Shown: piece after piece, positions 49,558-52,043 of the stretch
Layout: the number at the start of each line of letters is the position of its first letter
Numbering within the stretch: the stretch's first letter is position 1
The notes under the pieces: model-generated
Told to the model about the DNA's origin: nothing
Seen by the model: the letters and a program-made list of their open reading frames with translations, nothing else
The model's database searches: none
Assembly: GCA_038244535.1 (NCBI GenBank)
Contig: JBBRTJ010000009.1
Span: forward strand, 1 to 52,043
DNA length: 52,043 nucleotides
Direction of reading: 5' to 3'
Source of the DNA: JBBRTJ01 sp038244535
Lineage (GTDB): Bacteria; Actinomycetota; Acidimicrobiia; Acidimicrobiales; Ilumatobacteraceae
Translations under genes and position numbers: made by a program

Positions 49558-50597
49558 TCGCGATCCTGGTGGCCGCGGCCGTCGCGATGGTCCTGTCGTT
49601 GGTCGGCACCCGCTTCCTGATCGACCTGCTGGTGCGCCGTCAGGTGAGCCAGCCGATCCTGTCGCTCGAAGAGCGCGGTCCGCTTCACCAGCACAAGGCG
49701 GGGACCCCCACCATGGGGGGCATCGCCATCGTCGGTGCGGCCTTCGCGGGTTACCTCGCCGCGCACGTTCGCAAGGGCCTGGTCTTCACGAACACCGGGT
49801 TGCTCGTGATGACGGCCATCCTCGGTGCAGCCACCGTCGGGTTCCTCGACGACTGGATCAAGGTCCGCAACGCCCGCAACCTCGGCCTGACGCAGCGCAC
49901 CAAGACCCTCGGGCTCCTCGTGGTCGCAGTGGGTTTCGCGGTGTCCTTGCTCATCGTCACCGGCGTCCACACGACGCTCAGCTTCACCCGCTTCGACTCG
50001 CCCGGCTGGAAGCTGGGGGCGGTCCTGTGGGGCGCCCTCGCCATCTTCACGATCATGGCCACCTCGAACGCCGTGAACCTCGCCGACGGTCTTGATGGCC
50101 TCGCGTCCGGCAGCGCGATCTTCGCCTTCATCGCCTTCGTCGTGATCGGTTTCACCGCGTTCCGGCACCCCGACATCTACCGCATCGACCACGGCCTCGA
50201 CCTCGCGGTGATCGCGGCCTCGATGCTCGGTGGCAGCGCTGGCTTCCTGTGGTGGAACGCGGCACCGGCCCGCATCTTCATGGGCGACGTCGGGTCGCTC
50301 GCCATCGGCACCGCGCTCGCCTGCCTGGCGCTCACCCTCAACACGACGCTGCTGCTGATCATCGTCTGCGGCTTGTACGTGGCCATCACGATGTCGGTGA
50401 TCATCCAGCGGATCTCCTACAAGTACTTCGGCAAGCGACGCGTCTTCAAGATGACGCCGTTGCACCACCACTTCGAGCTTCAAGGGTGGCCCGAGACCAC
50501 GATCATCATCCGGTTCTGGATGATCGCCGGCATCTGCGCGGCGGTCGCCCTCGGCTTGTTCTATGCCGACTTCCTGGCCGTCGGGGTGCCCGAATGA
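49554..50597 (+). CDS. mraY: Phospho-MurNAc-pentapeptide transferase
   Basis: A 347-aa membrane enzyme with about ten helices that makes lipid I from UDP-MurNAc-pentapeptide and undecaprenyl phosphate. GPLHQHKAGTPTMGG, FLDDWIKV with the Asp pair, SNAVNLADGLDGL, FMGDVGSLAIG and MTPLHHHFELQGW are all present. It overlaps murE and murD by ATGA on both sides. Its substrate requires MurF, which is not encoded at the normal place just upstream. Confidence 0.96.
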   Translation: MIAILVAAAVAMVLSLVGTRFLIDLLVRRQVSQPILSLEERGPLHQHKAGTPTMGGIAIVGAAFAGYLAAHVRKGLVFTNTGLLVMTAILGAATVGFLDDWIKVRNARNLGLTQRTKTLGLLVVAVGFAVSLLIVTGVHTTLSFTRFDSPGWKLGAVLWGALAIFTIMATSNAVNLADGLDGLASGSAIFAFIAFVVIGFTAFRHPDIYRIDHGLDLAVIAASMLGGSAGFLWWNAAPARIFMGDVGSLAIGTALACLALTLNTTLLLIIVCGLYVAITMSVIIQRISYKYFGKRRVFKMTPLHHHFELQGWPETTIIIRFWMIAGICAAVALGLFYADFLAVGVPE

Positions 50598-51949
50598 GTC
50601 GGGGACCCAAGGTGCTGGTGTACGGCTTGGCCGTGGCCGGTGAGGCGACGACGCGTGCGCTCCTCGCCCGCGGCTACCAGGTGGTCGTGGCCGACGACCG
50701 ACCGACCGAGCAGGCGCTCGCCGTGGCCGTCGAGCTGGGCATCGACCTCTACGAGGCGCCGAGTCCGGTGAAGGTTGAACGGCTCGTCGAGCGCAGCGAC
50801 CTCGTCGTGCCCAGCCCAGGCGTCCCCGAGCACCATCCGCTGGTGGTGTCGGCGCGCCGCCTTGGCGTGCCGTTGCGCAGTGAGATCGATCTGGCATGGG
50901 AGTGGGAGCAGGCGCGCCCCGGTGGGCCTCGTCCGATGCTGGCGGTGACGGGTACGGATGGCAAGACCACCACCACGATGCTGGCCGCGGCAATGGTCGA
51001 TGCGAGTGGCCGCCGCGCCGTCGCCGCCGGCAACACCGAGGTGCCGCTGGTGAGCGCCCTCGACCTCGACGTCGACGTGTTCGTCGTCGAGTGCACCTCG
51101 TTCCGCCTTGCCTGGGCCGAGCGGTTCGCACCGGTCGCGGCTGCGTGGTTGAACCTCGCACCCGACCACCTCGACTGGCACGACTCGATGAACACCTACG
51201 GCGCGGCCAAGGCCCGGATCTGGGAGCATCAGGGCCCGACGCAGGCAGCCATCGGCTTCGCCGCCGATCCGGTGGTCATGGGCCACCTGGCCGATGCGCC
51301 CGGACGCAGGCTCACCTTTGCCCTCGACGGTGCTGACTACGCGGTTCGAGACGGCTGGCTGAGCGGTCCGGACGGGCGCATCGCCGAGGTCAGCTCCATG
51401 CGGCGCTCACTGCCCCACGACGTGACCAACGCGCTGGCGGCGGCGGCGCTCGTGCTCGAGTCGGCCACGTCCACCGCCGATGCCATCGCCACGGCCCTGG
51501 CCTCGTTCGAGGGCGTCGCCCATCGCATCTCGTTCGTCGGCGAGGCCCACGGCGTGGCGTGGTTCGACGACTCGAAGGCGACCACGCCGCACGCCTCGGT
51601 CACCGCGGTGGCCGGGTTCGATCATGTCGTCCTGCTCGCCGGCGGGCGCAACAAGGGCCTCGACCTACGGGCCATGGCCGCTCATCCCCAGCGGATGCGG
51701 GCCGTGGTGGCCCTGGGGGAGGCGGCCCCCGAAGTCGCGGCTGCCTTCGACGCGATCTGCCCAGTCATCCTGCTCGAGGCCGATGCCCGCATGGACGCAG
51801 CCGTGGCCGCCGCCGAAGCACAGGCCCGACCTGGTGACACCGTGCTGCTGTCGCCGGGCTGCGCATCGTGGGACTGGTACCCGACCGGGGGATACGCCGC
51901 TCGCGGCGACGACTTCGCCCGTTGCGTGCGCGAGCAGGTGCTGACATGA
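50594..51949 (+). CDS. murD: UDP-MurNAc-alanine D-glutamate ligase
   Basis: A 451-aa Mur ligase. The N-terminal Rossmann domain opens with VLVYGLAVAGEATTRALLARG; VVPSPGVPEHHPLV, ATP loop VTGTDGKTTTTM (Asp where Asn is commoner), LNLAPDHLDWHDSM, the FDDSKATTPHASV lid and the end LSPGCASWDWY are visible. The final motif usually reads LSPACAS-D; here a Gly replaces Ala. ATGA overlaps link it to mraY and to the next gene. Confidence 0.93.
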   Translation: MSRGPKVLVYGLAVAGEATTRALLARGYQVVVADDRPTEQALAVAVELGIDLYEAPSPVKVERLVERSDLVVPSPGVPEHHPLVVSARRLGVPLRSEIDLAWEWEQARPGGPRPMLAVTGTDGKTTTTMLAAAMVDASGRRAVAAGNTEVPLVSALDLDVDVFVVECTSFRLAWAERFAPVAAAWLNLAPDHLDWHDSMNTYGAAKARIWEHQGPTQAAIGFAADPVVMGHLADAPGRRLTFALDGADYAVRDGWLSGPDGRIAEVSSMRRSLPHDVTNALAAAALVLESATSTADAIATALASFEGVAHRISFVGEAHGVAWFDDSKATTPHASVTAVAGFDHVVLLAGGRNKGLDLRAMAAHPQRMRAVVALGEAAPEVAAAFDAICPVILLEADARMDAAVAAAEAQARPGDTVLLSPGCASWDWYPTGGYAARGDDFARCVREQVLT

Positions 51950-52043
51950 CCGCCCGGACCACCACGCTCGGCCCGCCGCGCTCACCAGCAGCGATGCGGG
52001 CGGCCAAGCAGCGCCATCCCGCGGCCCACCGTCGGGGCCAGGC
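51946..52043 (+). CDS. Start of next division-cluster gene, probably ftsW
   Basis: An ATG overlapping the murD stop (ATGA) opens a frame that continues to the window edge (32 complete codons). The residues are basic and Ala/Pro-rich, fitting the cytoplasmic tail of an actinobacterial FtsW. The call depends on gene order, as no conserved motif is inside the window. Confidence 0.6.
   Translation, partial: MTARTTTLGPPRSPAAMRAAKQRHPAAHRRGQ

Noticed and set aside
1..52043. CRISPR arrays, insertion sequences, prophage or tRNA genes
   Set aside because: No spaced direct repeats, transposase or phage proteins, or cloverleaf-like sequence were seen on either strand.

Overview
The window is a continuous, gene-dense stretch (about 70% GC by eye) of an actinobacterial chromosome, most likely from the class Acidimicrobiia. 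The lineage call is inference. It rests on WhiB, DUF3040, an MtrAB/LpqB-like cluster, a PimB-like mannosyltransferase, a polyprenyl-phosphate-mannose-synthase-like enzyme, a DEDDh/GIY-YIG nuclease fusion of the mycobacterial Rv2191 type, a DAP-type MurE and a mraZ-led division cluster. No rRNA, tRNA, CRISPR array, insertion sequence or prophage was seen. No gene-free stretch exceeds 300 bases.

Layout. 1-2639: a Fur/PerR-type regulator (3' end only), a rubrerythrin, a GlpC/HdrD-like Fe-S oxidoreductase with an in-frame UGA exactly at a cluster cysteine (probable selenoprotein), and a DUF3501 protein; this looks like a peroxide/redox operon. 2757-8342: WhiB, trpD, a membrane protein, a DEDDh exonuclease/GIY-YIG protein behind two LexA-type boxes, a zinc-ribbon protein, a NYN RNase-like protein and a small Cys-rich protein. 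8436-15178: queG, a PimB-like mannosyltransferase, a membrane protein, SRPBCC, an ArsA/Get3-like ATPase, a small protein, an eRF1-like (Balon-related) factor and a ROK glucokinase, a run that resembles loci in mycobacteria and streptomycetes. 15188-23266: DUF1697, inorganic pyrophosphatase, an aminotransferase, an ACT protein, glycerol kinase, phosphofructokinase, a TSUP transporter and an SDR. 23289-26162: GerMN lipoprotein, histidine kinase and response regulator. 26215-34853: methyltransferases, an inositol-phosphatase-like enzyme, threonine aldolase, a LmbE deacetylase, a PhyH dioxygenase, a cyclase-family protein, a GT2 mannosyltransferase, DNA polymerase IV and DUF3040. 34854-39353: TgpA-like transglutaminase, DUF58 and MoxR. 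39415-43800: a second ROK protein, a truncated DUF559-type gene, acyl-CoA dehydrogenase, an HNH nuclease and a lipoate-ligase-like protein. 43900-52043: mraZ promoter with its operator array, then mraZ, rsmH, ftsL-like, ftsI, murE, mraY, murD and the start of a gene that is probably ftsW; murF is missing from its usual place between murE and mraY.

Many genes that begin a transcription unit carry a TANNNT -10 hexamer 6-8 nt before the start codon and no Shine-Dalgarno sequence, so leaderless transcription seems to be the rule. Operon-internal genes use ATGA/GTGA overlaps. The most interesting observations are the probable selenocysteine codon at 809-811, the tandem LexA-type boxes at 6371-6403, the mraZ operator array and the missing murF.
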